DNA from: Vitis vinifera
Taxonomy: Eukaryota > Streptophyta > Magnoliopsida > Vitales > Vitaceae
Assembly: GCF_030704535.1 (NCBI RefSeq)
Contig: NC_081822.1
Coordinates: forward strand, 16,618,501 to 16,682,500
DNA length: 64,000 bases
Direction: 5' to 3'
A program made the translations under genes and the position numbers. Of the stretch, positions 38,283-51,600 are shown in pieces. Under the pieces are notes generated by a model. It was not told the origin of the DNA and did not search any database. It worked only from the letters and a program-made list of their open reading frames with translations. The stretch's first letter is position 1. Each line of letters begins with the position of its first letter.

Positions 38283-38877
38283 CTCTAGGATCGTTCACTG
38301 GGATGGTTTTTCACTTCACAATTGATATTAATTCAAAGCTGAATTGGTGCCTTTTCATTTCAAGGTTAGCTTTAAAAGAAAACATAAAGATGTTTGAATG
38401 TTTTAAACTAACCAAAAATAGTAACTGATTTTACTTACAAAGAAAAATGTTTCTTGGAGTTTCAGATCACTAAGCTCAGATTCCTCATACAAAAAGGGAG
38501 TTCCGGTCACTTGTTTATTTTCCTCGCATTAGAGAATTAACATATAGTTCCTTCTCCAACCGGTGTTGTACAGATGCTTCCCATTAATGGGTTCAAACAC
38601 TAAATCCCTCTCACTGATGCACCTTGCAATGACTCATGCCTCTCACCTAGCACTTGCCATTCAAGGTGATCTTTAACATTGGATTACCCGTCAAAAGCTC
38701 GCAAGAGATAACTAATGGATGTCTCTTTGGAGTTCAAAAGCTTACCAAGTGTTGGCTATTCTAGAAAATCCTACCTTCAAGTCACCTCCCAAAAGCTCGC
38801 AAGAGATAAACTAGTGCATCTCCATGGACAGAGATCACTTGCCTTACCAAGTGTTGGCCCAGGTGATTTAAAGGCAT
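38283..38877 (-). repeat. LTR fragment inside the element, minus orientation
   Basis: It matches 35022-35625 of the left LTR almost base for base (starting CTCTAGGATCGTTCACTGGG and ending at the CCAAGTGTTGGCC, GGTGATTTAAAGGC text). It fills the spacer between the inverted-repeat arms. Confidence 0.85.
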
Positions 38878-39017
38878 TGCTTCAACAATTGAACCACTTT
38901 AGTAAGCATAATCCATACTCTAAGTCAAGTGAAAAGCAACAGTTCAAGTTCTCCTGATTTAATTTGAAAATTTTTCCTCAAAATCCATGGAGATTAGGGT
39001 GGACTGTAAAAGATTAC
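38878..39017. repeat. Inverted copy of the segment near 36.32-36.47 kb
   Basis: This is the reverse complement of the non-coding stretch at about 36320-36470 (for example CCACTTTAGTAAGCATAATC against its complement). The same stretch occurs again in this inverted orientation at about 39925-39990. Three copies in two orientations show how far the element has been shuffled. Confidence 0.8.
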
Positions 39018-39301
39018 AACTAATTTATCAACATAATTGCATTACCAAAATAACTTAGCATACTTCCTTTAACTTAGCATACTTCCTTCCTCATTTCTCC
39101 CCCCCCCCCCCCCAACCGAATTGAGCATTGTCCTCAATGTGATATAGGTGTTTGAAATTAAAGGAAGGAAGTGGTACCTCCTGAGTGATATCAATTTCGA
39201 ATACTGATTGGAGAAACCACATGTTTCAAAAAGAATAAAAGCTGTGAGAAAAGGAAATAAGAATAAATTAATGCTAAAGGTTAACAAAAATGCTAGACTT
39301 G
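39018..39301 (-). repeat. Inverted-repeat arm with the short C tract
   Basis: Partner of 37941-38282. Apart from the homopolymer length the two arms look nearly identical, which suggests a recent inverted duplication or gene-conversion-like homogenisation. Confidence 0.9.
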
Positions 39302-39743
39302 GTTTTGTTTTTTACTTGTTTTAATTTTGATTTCAATGCTTTAATTCTAATTTGTTTTGATGTAATATAGGTTTTTGGATGATCAAAATCAGGAGGAATT
39401 GCAAAAGAAATGAAGGAAAGTCGTTTGGAGCAAAAACGGAGCAAAAATAGAGCAAAAACAGGGCTCTGCGAGACTTCACAGCCTAAGGAAATCTTCTGCG
39501 AAATAAGCACTTTGCTGCCAAACCATTCCGCAACTAACGAGCATTGAGGTCGGTGACTCCCAACCAATTAAGGCTTAGGGCACCAGGTTTTAAAGATTTT
39601 CACCATATACCCCTCAGACTTTGCTCGGGTTTCAAGGTGAGCAAACATTTTTCTTTCTTTATTTCAAAGGCTCATTGGCCTTTCATAAGGTGTCCCAACA
39701 CTATTAAAAGAGGTCAAAGGTACCAAGTCTAAAATTTTCCTAA
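39302..39743. other. Unassigned element sequence
   Basis: Non-coding sequence of the LTR-element type. It includes a GCAAAAACGGAGCAAAAATAG stretch and words on the CTGCGAGACTTCACAGCC theme, similar to the TTTCGCAGC words of grapevine-type LTRs. No gene or terminal structure is seen. Confidence 0.45.
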
Positions 39744-39901
39744 GTCAAGAGGGAAATAGTTTTTCATCTTATACTCGGAACCTATTGTGCACAGTGTGTG
39801 AATAGCTTAAAGTGGAAGAACAGTCAAGAGGGAAATAGTTTTTCATCTTATACTCGGAACCTATTGTGCACAGTGTGTGAATAGCTTAAAGTGGAAGAAC
39901 T
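39744..39901. repeat. 79-bp direct tandem duplication
   Basis: Two consecutive copies of a 79-bp unit start at GTCAAGAGGGAAATAG (39744 and 39823). The copies look identical, so the duplication is probably young. It lies in element non-coding sequence that matches the inverted segment near 36.47-36.52 kb at its GTGCACAGTGTGTGAATAGC end. Confidence 0.9.
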
Positions 39902-39989
39902 AAACTTGATTTCAATAGAAGCTTCAACAATTGAACCACTTTAGTAAGCATAATCCATACTCTAAGTCAAGTGAAAAGCAACAGTTCAA

Positions 39990-40390
39990 GTTCAGTTGAA
40001 ACGAAAGAGTTACAGCCATTGCAAGCAGATCACTCCAAGCTGAAGGAAGATTTTTGCACGGCTGCGAAATCAGCCTTTTGCTGCGAGAATTTCGCAGCCA
40101 TTTTGCACAGTGCACGGGTGTTCTCCTGAAGCTTCCCGATAGTTGCGACCGACACTTTTGGATATTTTGCTTCAGATTTTTGATGTCTAAATCCCCATTT
40201 TCTCCTTGTAACCCACCAATTATAGGATTCCTTAGTTATTAAGTTTGGAAAAGAGGTGAATAACCTCAGATATTTTGTTTTGTAATTTTCTTTAAATATA
40301 GCTCTCGAGAGCTTGTTCTCAGGGAATCATGTAATCCAACGGGAGATAGATATATAAATATATAGAATATACAGAGCCTTGCTCGCGAGC
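39990..40390 (+). repeat. LTR fragment inside the element, plus orientation
   Basis: Read on the plus strand, it resembles the middle of the solo LTR at 60955-62686: TTTCGCAGCC words, then TTGTAACCCACCAAT, GAATAACCTC and a TCTCGAGAGC stretch followed by ACAGAGC. Its orientation is opposite to the LTRs at the ends of this element. Confidence 0.7.
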
Positions 40391-41119
40391 TCCCAAAATG
40401 TCATGCCTCCCATCAATGGTAAAATGGATTAAAGTAGGATCTCTGACCTGCTTGGTAGTCATGGACTGATAAAAATCCATGGCTACCCTGGGGTAGAAGA
40501 AGTCTCTAGGGGCCAGCAGCTGCTCCATATGATATCTAAGCAATAGGCGGAAAGAATCCGCAGGCTCCGGCCTCAATTGGAAGGTGGCTGTGTCAAAGCA
40601 CAGCTCGGAGTGGAATGGGCGAGCTCTGCAATCCAAGTTCCCTTCAATTGGCGGCTGAGTCAGCATCGGCTGCCTGATTACTGCTTCAGGAGCTATTTCA
40701 GATGGATTTTAGGGTTTGGGAAGTGGCGGTTGAGGCTCTGCTGGCGGCGCCGGAGATGGAATCGGAGATGGCCCTGGAGATGGAACTGGTGAAGGTTATG
40801 GGGACTGCTCCGTTAAGTCAATGAGCTCTGAGCTTTCAACCCTGGCTCTCTTTTGCAGGGGTCGACCCCCTGACCTGGTGAGATAACGCCTCGCCGGAGG
40901 CTTCTGCGGTGCGGGCTTCGTCGGAGGGGAAACAACTTTTTGCTGCAGAGGTTCAGAGGTGGGTTCTGGAACGGGCTCCCCTCGCGGGACTCTCTTGCGG
41001 CTTGAAGGAGAGGAAGACTTGGCTCCTCTGGTTCGCGCCATTTCGGATTGCCAAAATTTGGTCGGAAGTGATGACCGGAGAAGATGATCGGAGGTTCGCA
41101 CGACGTCGGGCTTGGGCAA
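40391..41119 (-). pseudogene. First part of the element ORF (MARTRG type), minus strand
   Basis: On the minus strand it begins at MARTRGAKSSSPSSRKR and runs into a Pro-rich region and the stretch PPARRYLTRSGGRP. Lower down come MLTQPPIEGNLDCRARPFHS, FFYPRVAMDFYQSMT and RDPTLIHFTIDGRHDILG. This is the N-terminal part of the same ORF whose later part lies at 36896-37773. I know the family only as a retrotransposon ORF from plant, especially grapevine, gene models; its function is not known to me. It is broken in a few places. The orientation agrees with the outer LTRs. Confidence 0.78.
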
Positions 41120-41151
41120 GGAGATGAACAGTCAGCAACTATGGCGCGTTC
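40784..41151. repeat. 368-bp direct repeat within the element, right copy
   Basis: Partner of 36528-36895. This copy is in the expected context, beside the element leader at 41152-41243 and the right LTR portion. It is therefore probably the original, and the left copy the transposed or converted one. Confidence 0.85.
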
Positions 41152-41243
41152 TCTTTTTGAAACCCTTTCGCAGCTCAAATGACCGGTATAAATAAAAATA
41201 ACGGAATATTAAGGGTCATTTTGAGTTTCGCAGAAAAAGGCCA

Positions 41244-41545
41244 ATTGGATTGTTGACTTCCTGAGCTTCGAAACGACATATAGCATGCATAAATTGGACT
41301 TCAGGAAGTACTCCAAAAGTGGCTAACATGACTGTCATCAAGAATATGCTTCATGGCAGATTTCTCTTCGGATTGCTTTGGTGATCAAAAAGCTATCAAA
41401 ACACCAAAACTTAACACAATTTGATTAGAAGTGCTTGCAAAGGTCCTTAATATGTTAGTTGGGTTAAAAGGCAATAACTACTATTCAAAAGTGTTTAAAA
41501 GAGTTAATTACAAGCTATGAAATAGCACATTTTGAGTAGTAATCA
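41244..41545 (-). repeat. Right (5') LTR portion of the rearranged element
   Basis: It matches parts of 35770-36192 in the same orientation (ATTGGATTGTTGACTTCC to GAGTAGTAATCA). It ends in CA at 41545, followed by the GTTAC target duplication. It is much shorter than the family LTR. Confidence 0.82.
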
Positions 41546-42676
41546 GTTACCTAGACCGTGTCCGTTACCGTAATTGTCATCGTTACCATCACCATCACCG
41601 TCACCGTGACCATCATAGTTATCACCACCGTCACCGTTACCATGACTATTATCGTTACCATTACTATTACTATTACCACCACTATTACCGTAATCGTTAT
41701 TGTTATCATCATCGTTATCGTTATTGTTACCGTAACCATTATCATCACAGTTATCATCACCGTCAATGTGACCGTTATTGTGACCATGATCGTTACCATC
41801 ACCATTATCATCACTGTCAATGTGACCATTACTGTCACTGTTATCGTCATCGTCAATGTGACCATTACCGTCACCTGTACCATGACCATTATCGTAACCG
41901 TCATCATTACTGTCATCATTACCATGAGCATCACAGTTATCGCCACCATCACCATCATTGTTACCATCACCGTTTCCGTCACCGTTACCATGACGATTAC
42001 ATTTAACATTACTATTACTATTACCGTCACTGTTACCATAATCATTATTGTTACTGTCATCATTATCGTTATTGTAACCGTAACCATTACCGTCACCGTT
42101 AATGTGACCATGACCGTTATCGTCACATTACCGTCACCGTCATCGTCACTGATACCGTTACCGCTACCCTTACTCTCATCATTACTATGACTGTTATCGA
42201 TATAGTGACTATTACAGTCACCATTACCATGACTGTCACCGTTATTATTACCGTTACCATTACTGTGACCATCACTGTTGCCATTATTGTCACTATTACC
42301 GTTACCGTCATCGTCAATGTCATCGTCACCGTTATCGTTATCATCACCGTGACCGTTATCATTACCGTTACCATTACCGTCATAATAACTGTCATTGTTA
42401 CCGTTACTGTTACCATTATATCATCGTTACCATTATTGTTACCGTTACCATTACTTCAAGCGTGAACGTTATTGTCTTCATTATCATTACCTTGACCGTC
42501 CCCATTACCGTTACCGTCACTGTTACCATCATCGTTACTATTACCATCACCATTATCGTTACCATCACTGTGACCGTCACCGTTACCATCATTGTCACCA
42601 TCACAGTCACCATTATTGTTACCGTCACCGTCACAGTTACTATCATTGTTACGTTACTATCACCGTTATCATCACT
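41546..42676. repeat. Hexamer satellite block 4, plus-oriented left part
   Basis: The array resumes in the register left at 34885, after the GTTAC duplication. It runs in plus orientation up to a switch point at ACTAGT (42674-42679). Confidence 0.94.
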
Positions 42677-45600
42677 AGTAACGGTAATAGTAACGGTTAC
42701 GGTAACTATGACGGTAACAGTAACGGTAATGGAAACGATAATGGTGATGGTAAAGATGACGGTGATGGTAACAGTGACGGTAACGGTTATGATGATGGTA
42801 ACAGTAATGGTGACCATGACAGTAATGGTACCCGTAATGGTGACAGTCAGGTGGCAATGAGGATAACGGTAACGGTTACAGTAACAATGATAATAATGGT
42901 AACTGTCACAATAATGGTCACTTTAATGCTTATGAATACAATAATGACAATCGTAATGGTGACAGTGACAATAATGGTAATTGTAATGGTGATGGTGACA
43001 GTAACGGTTATGGTAACGGTTACGGTGACGGTCATAGTGACGGTAATGGTAACGATAACGGTGACGGTAACGGTACGTTAAGGTAACGGTGATGGTAATG
43101 GTAATTGTAACGGTGACGGTAACCATAACGGTAATGATAACGATGATGGTAACAGTAATGGTGAGAATAACAGTAACGGTAATTGCAACAGTGATAATAA
43201 TAGTGACGTTAACAGTGACAGTAATGGTAATAGTGATGTAACGGTAAAGGTGACGGCAACGGAGATAGTTATGGTAATGGTGATGGTAAAGGTCACGATG
43301 ACGGTAATGGTCACAATAACAGTGACGATAATGGTTACGATGACGTTAATGGTAACAGTTGCGGTAACGGTTATGATAATAGTAACGATAATTGTAACGG
43401 TGATGGTAATGATGACAGAAACGGTGACGATAAAGGTGACGGTGACAATACGGGTTACGAGAACTGTAACAGTAACGGTGACGGTAACTGTAATGGTAAT
43501 AGTGACAATAACGGTGAAGGTAACGGTAACGGTAACGATGACGATAATGGTAACGACAACGGTAATGGTAACAACAATAGTGACGATAACGGTGACGGTG
43601 ACGGTAACGATGACAGTAATGGTTACGATAGAGGTAATGGTAAGAGTAACGGTGACGGTGAGGATGATGGTAACAGTGGCGGTGATAGTAACAGTGATGG
43701 TGATAGTAACGGTGACAGTATTGGTAACGGTAACAATATCGGTAAAAGTAACGGTAACGGTAACGATGACAGTAATAGTTATAATAACGGTAATGGTTAC
43801 GGTAACGGTAATGGTTACGATAACAGTAACAGTGTCGGTAACAGTATCGGTAATGGTGATGGTAAGGGTGACGATAACGGTAACAGTAATGGTGACGACA
43901 ATGAGAACAGTGATGTTAACAGTGATGGAAACGGTAAAAGTAACGGTTATGATGACGGTAATGGTTATGTGATAGTAACGGTAACGATGATGGTAATGGT
44001 GACGGTGACGATTACAGTGATTGTCACAGTAACGGTGACGGTAATGGTGACAGTAATGCTTACGATAATGGTAAGGGTAACGGTAACGATAACTGTAACG
44101 GTAACAGTAATGGTGATGATAACGGTAATGGTGATGGAAACGGTGAAAGTAATGGTGACAGTAACATTGATAGTAATGGTGACAGTAACGTTGACGGTAA
44201 CGGTCACGGTAATGGTGACGGTAACGTTGACGGTAATGGTGACAGTAACGGTTATGATAACAGTAATGGTAACAGTAATCGTAATGGTAACAGTAACGAA
44301 AATAGTAATGGTGACGATAACGGTAATGGTAAGAGTGATAGTAATGGTGATGGTAACCGTAACGATGACGGTAACAGTAACGGTAATGGTGATGATAACG
44401 ATAATGGTGAAGGTAACAATGAAAGTAATGGTTACAATAACAGTAACGATTATGATAACGATAACAATAACGATAACGGTAATGGGAATCATAAAAGTGA
44501 TAGTAACAGTAATAGTAACGGTAACCGTAACAGTGATAGTAACAGTAACAATAACAGTAACGATAACCGTGACAATAATAGTAACAGTAGCGGTAATGGT
44601 AACTGTAACGATAACTATTACGATAACGGTGACGGTAGTAGTAATGGTAAAGGTAACAGTTACGGTGATAGTAAAGGTGACGATAACAATGACGGTGATA
44701 GTAACGGTTACGATGACAGTAATGTTAATGGTGATAGTGACAGTGACGGTAACGGTGACAGTAATGGTGACGGTCATGGTAACAGTGATGATAAAGGTGA
44801 CTATAATGGTTACGATGACGGTAACGATAACGGTAATGGTAATGGTAATGGTAACTGTAACGGTGATAGTAATAGTAACGGTAACGGTAGCTATAACAAT
44901 GACAGTAATGGTAACCGTAACAGTGATAGTAATGGTATGGTAATGGTAACCATAACAGTGATAGTAACAGTAACGATTACCATAATGTGACAGTAACAGT
45001 AACAGTAACAGTAACAGTAAAGGTAACGGTAATCATGATAGTAACAATAACAGTAATGGTAACAGTAACGGTAATAGTGACGGTAACAATCATGGTAACA
45101 ATGACGATAATAGTAATGGTAATGGTAATGGTAATGGTCATGGTAATGGTGATGGAAACGGTGATGGTAATGGTGACAGTAACGGTGACGGTAATGGTGA
45201 TGGAAATGGTGACAATAACAGTGACGGTGACAGTAACGGTAACAGTGAAGCTAATAGTGATGGTAACGGTTATGGTGACAGTGACTATAACGGTCATGGT
45301 AACGGTGACAATAACAGTAATAGTAATGGTAACGGTAATAGTGACGGTAACGATGACGGTAATGGTGATGGTAACAGTTACTGTAATGGTAACGGTAATA
45401 GTTACTGTAATGGTAACGGAAACAGTTACTGTAATAGTAACGATAACGGTTACAGTGACGATAATAGTAATGGTGATAGTGATCGTAACGGTAAGGGTTA
45501 GGGTAATTGTGTCAATAATAGTAACGGTAATGGTAACAGTAATGGTGACAGTAATGGTGACAGTAATGGTAACGGAAATAGTTAAGGTAACAGTGACGAA

Positions 45601-48600
45601 AATGGTGATGGAAACGGTGACGGTAACGACGATTGTAACGGTGACAGTGATGGTAACGGTCATGCTCATGCTTAAGGTGACGCTGACAATAACGGTGACA
45701 ATGACGGTAATGGTGACGATGACTATAGGGATAAAGGTAATGGTGATGGTAATGGTTACGGTAATGGTTTTGGTGATGGTAATGGTAATGGTAACGGTTA
45801 TGGTCACGGTGACAGTGCCGGTAACGGTCACGGTCACGGTTATGGTAATGATGACGATAACTATGATGGTAACTATGATGATAACGGTAATGGTGACAGT
45901 AACAGTTACGATAACGATTATGGTAACGGTTATGGTGATGGTAACGGTAATGGTAATGGTAACAGTGACAGTGACAGTAACGCTAACGGTAACAATCACG
46001 GTAAAGGTGACGATAACAGCAAGCAACGGTATATGTAATTGTAATGGAGACCGTAACGATAATGAAAATGGTGATGATAAAGTTGACGCTGATAGTAACG
46101 TTTACGGTGACGGTAATAGTAATAGTGACGGTAAGGGTGATAGTAACGGTTATGATAACGGCAAAGCTAACGGTAACAGTTACGGTAACTATGACAGTAA
46201 CAATGACGATAACGGTCATGGTAATAGTGACAGTAATGGTGATGGTAACGATGACGATAACAGTGATGCTAACGGTGATGGTGATGGTCACCTTGATGTT
46301 AATAGTGACGGTAACGGTAACGATAACGATGACGATAACAGTGATGGTAATGGTGACAGTAACGGTAACGATAACGTTTATAGTGACGGTAAAGGTAACT
46401 GTCTCGGTAATGGTTATGGTGACGGTAAGGGTAGTAATAACAGTGACGGTAACGGTAACGGTAACAATAACAGTGACGGTGATGGTAACGGTGATAATAA
46501 CAGTGACGATGACGGTAATAATAACGATGACGGTTATCGTAATGATAATAGTAACGGTGACTATGATGGTGACAATAACGGTAACCATGACAGTAACAGT
46601 GACGTTAATAGTTATGGTGATGGTAACGGTAATGGTAACAATGACGGTGAGAGTAATGGTAATTGTAACGGTGACGGTGACAGTAACGGTGACAGTGACG
46701 GTGGTTGAAGTAGTAACGGTAGTGGTAATGGTGACGGTCACTATAACGGTAACGATAACGGTAATGGTAACATTGACGGTATTATTAACAGTAACGGTAA
46801 TTCTTACAGTGATAGTAACGAAGACGGTAAAGGTGATGGAAACGGAGATGGTAATGGTAATAGTGATGGTGACGATAATGGTTATAGTAACGATTACAAT
46901 AAAGGTTACAGTCACAATAGTGATAATGGTAAAGGTGATGGTGATAGTTATGGTGATAGTAACAATAATGGTAACAGTAACTGTGACGATAACGGTGACT
47001 GTTACGGTACTGGTGACGATAACAGTTACGGTCATGGTAATGTTCACAGTAACAATGACAGTAACGATGATAATAAAGGTGACAATAATGGTCACGGTGA
47101 TGGTAATGATAATGGTAACGATGACGTTAACAGTAACAATAACAGAGAGGATAACGATAATGGTAACAGTAACGGCATTGGTGACGGTAGCAGTAACTGT
47201 AATGGTAACGGTCATGGTAACGATGACTGTAACAGTAATGGTAATGGTCACGGTAACAGTGATGAAAATAGTGACAATGACGGTAACAGTGATGGTCATG
47301 GTGACGATAACGGTCACAGTGACGATAACGATCACGGTCACGATGACGGTAACAATAACAATTATTGTGACGGTTATTGTAACAATAACGGTGACAGCAA
47401 TGGTAACGGTAATGGTAATGGTGACGATAATAGTAATGGTAATGGTAACCATAATGGTAATGATAATAGTAACGGTGATGGAAACAGTGATGGTAACGGT
47501 GATGTTAATGGTAACAATGACGGTAATGGATACGATAACTGTGATAGTAACAGTAACGGTAATGCTAACAGTAATGGTAATAATAACGATTACGGTAACG
47601 GTTATGGTAACGATTACGGTAATGATTACGGTAATGGTTACGGTAACGGTTACAGTGACGGTAATAGTTACGGTGACAGTAACGGTAACGGTGACGGTAA
47701 CGGTTATGATGACGGTAATAGTAACGGTAACGACAATAGTGACAGTAACGGTCACGGTAATTGTGATGGTAATTGTAACAGTAACAATGACGATAACTGT
47801 GATGGAAATAGTGACGGTAATGGTGACAGTGATGATAACGGTGATGGTGACGGTAACAATTACGGTGACGATAACTGTGACAGTAATAGTAATGATATTG
47901 GTAACGGTAATGGTAACAGTAACAATGACGATAAAGGTGACGAAAATGGTGATGATGATGGTAACGGTGACGATAACGGTAACGATGACGCTAACGGTGA
48001 CGGTGATAGTGATGGTAACGGTAACGGTCACGACAATTGTAACGATGATAGAAACCGTGACGATAATAGTGACAGTAATGGTTATCGTAACGGTCACGGC
48101 CACGGTAACAGTGACGGTAGTGGTGATGGTAACGATTACGATAACTGTTATAGTGACGGTAATGGTAACAGTGACGGTGACAGTAATGGTAACAATGACG
48201 TTGACAATGACAGTGGGGGAAATGTTCCCTATCATGGTTACGGTAACTATCACAGTGACGGTAACAGTAATGGTAACGGTCACGTTTATGGTTACGGTAA
48301 TGATGACGGTAACAGTGATGGTAATGGTAACCGTTACGGTTAAGGTGATGGTAATCGTTATGATAACGGTTACGATAATGATTACGATAAGGATTACAGT
48401 AACGGTTATGGTAACAGTTATGGTAACGGTTACGATGACAGTAAAGATAACGGTAATAATGATAGTGACAATAACGATAACATTAACGATCACGGTAACA
48501 ATAACGGTAATGGTAATAGTAACGATGACAATAACGATGATGGTAACGGTTACGATAACGGTGATGGTGACAGTGACGATAACGATGACAGTAACGGTGA

Positions 48601-51600
48601 TGGTAACGATGACTGTAACAGTTACGATGATGGTAACAGTTACGATGATGGTAACGGTTATGGTGACGGTAACGGTAACGGTTATGGTGACAGTAACGGT
48701 AACGGTTATGGTGACGGTAACGGTAACGGTTACGGTGACAGTAACGGTGACGATGACGGTCATGGTAATTGTGATGGCAATAATAACAATAAGGGTAACG
48801 GTAATGGTAACGATAGTGGTGGCGATAATGGTAACGGTGACTGTAATGGTCACGATAATTGTAACAGTAACAGTAACAGTAACGGTAATGGTAACGGTAA
48901 CGGTGACGATCATGGTAAAACTGACAGTAAAGCTAACGGTGATAGTAACAATAACGGTTACGGCAACGGTAATGGTAATGGTGACGGTGACAGTAATGGT
49001 AACGGTGACGGTGACAGTTGCGGTAATGGTCCCGGTGATGGTTACAGTAATGATCACAATCACAGTCACGGTAACGGTAATTGTAACAGTAACGGTCATG
49101 GTTACGGTAATGGTGAAGGTAATAGTGATTGTAATAGTAACAGTGACGGTAACCATTACGGTAATGGTTACGATAACGATTACGATAACGATGACAGTGA
49201 TGATAACAATGACAGTGACAGTAACGATAGCAGTAACGGTCATGGTAACTATGATGGTAACAGTAACGATGACAATAACGGTGATGGTGATGGAAACGGT
49301 GAGGGTAACAGTGACAATGACGATAACGGTGACGGTGACGGTAATGGTCACGGTAATGGTCACGGTCACGGTTACGGTGATGGTAAAGGTTCGATGACGA
49401 TGACACTAAAGATAAGGTTAATGGTGAAGGTGATGATGATAGTAATGATCACAATCACGGTGACGGTAATGGTCACGGTCACGGTAACAATGAGGGTAAC
49501 GGTGATAGTGGCGGTAACAGTCACAGTCACAGTGATGGTAACGGTGACGGTAATGGTCACGGTCACAGTTACGGTGATGGTAACGGTTACGGTGGTGATG
49601 ACACTAAAGATAACGTTAACGGTGGTGGTAACGGTCACAGTAATGGTAACAATAACGGTGACGGTGACTGTAACGGTAAAGGTAAGGATGATGTTGACGG
49701 TGACTATAACAGTAACAGTAATAGTGACGGTAAAGGTGATGGTTACGATAATGGTGATGGTAACGACCACGATAACGGTGATCGTAACTATGGTTGTGAT
49801 GATAATCGTAATGATAACGACAATGGTAACGGTAACGAAAATGGTAACAATAATAATCACGATAACGTTAAAGGTAACGATAACAGTGATGGTAATGGTG
49901 ATGGTAACAATGACGATAGAGGTGACAGAAATAATTACGATGACGGTAACAGTTACGATGACGATGACGGTAACGGTTAGGGTGACGGTAATGGTTATGC
50001 TGACAGTAACGGTAATGGTAACGATTACGATGAAGGTAACAGTGACACTAATGATTACAGTGACAGTAACAATAACAGTTACGATGATGGTAACAGTAAC
50101 AGTGAGGGTAACAGTTACGGTAAGGGTAACAGTTACGGTAACGGTGATGGTCACGGTAATGGTAACGGTGACGGTGACAATAACAGTTATGATCATGGTA
50201 ATTGTAATGGTAACAGTAACAATAGTGGTAACAGTAATGGTGATGGTCATGGTAACGCTAATGGTGATAGTAACGGTGACGGTAACGGTTACGGCAATGG
50301 TAATGGTAACGACGACGGTGATGCGGTAATGGTCCTGGTGATTATTACGATAACAATCACGGTCACGGTAATTGTAACAGTAACAGTCATGGTCATGGTT
50401 ATGGTAACAGTGATGGTAACGGTAACAGTGACAGTAATGGTAATGGTAACGATAATAGTAACGGTCACGGTAACTATGATGATAACAATAATAGTAATGG
50501 TAACGATAATGGTAACAACAACGATGACGGTAACGGTGACAGTGATGGTGACAATGACGATAACGGTCACGGTCATGGTTACGGTGATGGTAAAGGTTAT
50601 GGTGACGATGACACTAAAGATAACGTTAATGGTGATGGTGATGATGGTGGTAACGGTCATATTCACGATGACGGTAATGGTCACGATCACGAGCACGGTC
50701 ACAATAACAATGACGATTACGATAGTGGTGATAGTAATGACCATGATCACGGTAACGGTGACGGTAACTGTGATTGTGATGATAATGGTAACGATAACGG
50801 CAACAGTAACGATAAAAGTAACGATAATAGTGATTGTAACGATAATGGTTATAGTAATGATGATGATAATGGTGACGATGATAGTAACGGTGATGGTGAC
50901 AATAACGATAACGATTACAATGACGGTAACGGTTATGGTGACAATAACGATTAAAATGACGGTAACGGTGACGATAACGATTACTGTGACGATTATGGTG
51001 ATGGTAACGATAATGATTACAGTGGCGGTAACGGTAATGGTAACGGTTAATATGACAGTTACAGTGACAATAACGGTAACGGTTACGATGACAGTAACGT
51101 TTACGGTGATGGTAACAATAACGGTTACGGTGACGGTAACGTTTACGGTGATGGTGACAGTAACATTGACGGTAACGGTGACTGTGATGGTAACGGTGAC
51201 GATTACAGTGACGGTGATGGTAATAGTATCGATAACGGTGACGGTAATGGTGACGATAATGGACGGTAACGGTGATGGTAACAGTAATCGTTACGGTAAT
51301 GGTAACGATAACGGTGAAGAAAATGATCATGGTAAGGGTGACGGTCACGATAACGGTCACGGTAATGGGGACGGTCATGGTAACAGTGACAATAATGGAA
51401 ATAGTGACTGTTACGATAATGGTGTTGGCAACAGTCATGATCACAATAACGGTGATGGTAATGGTGATAGTAATGGTAACGGTAATGGTAACGATAACGA
51501 TAACTATAACGGTGACGATAAAAATAATGGTAATGGTAAAGGTAATGGTAACAATGACGCTAATAGTAACGGTAACAGTAACGGTGACGATAACGATGAT

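Larger units (their letters stand above)
34886..41545 (-). mobile_element. Rearranged LTR element, MARTRG-ORF family, minus strand
   Basis: The 6660-bp element is flanked by GTTAC on both sides (34881-34885 and 41546-41550), and the hexamer register continues across the site. The left LTR (34886-36192) is in minus orientation. A short polypurine tract (TTGGGGGGAG on the minus strand) lies directly beside it. A right LTR portion (about 41244-41545) ends at the shared terminus TGATTACTACTCAAAA, read on the minus strand. The solo LTR at 60955 is the same family. Between the LTRs, segments occur in both orientations and some twice. There is an ORF of a plant-transposon type but no recognisable RT or integrase, so the element looks non-autonomous and is broken and shuffled. 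Family placement (gypsy-like, grapevine type) is from memory. Confidence 0.85.

Noticed and set aside
34886-41545. Inverted or duplicated segments here as terminal inverted repeats of a DNA transposon
   Set aside because: The outer ends are LTR termini (TG...CA) with a 5-bp duplication and a polypurine tract; the inverted arms are internal.
45983-49397. Very long open frames on both strands (1,128 and 1,117 codons) as giant genes
   Set aside because: They exist in several frames at once over the same bases, have no codon-use contrast, and consist only of the hexamer's translation products. A 6-bp unit of this composition cannot form stops in the TV frame.
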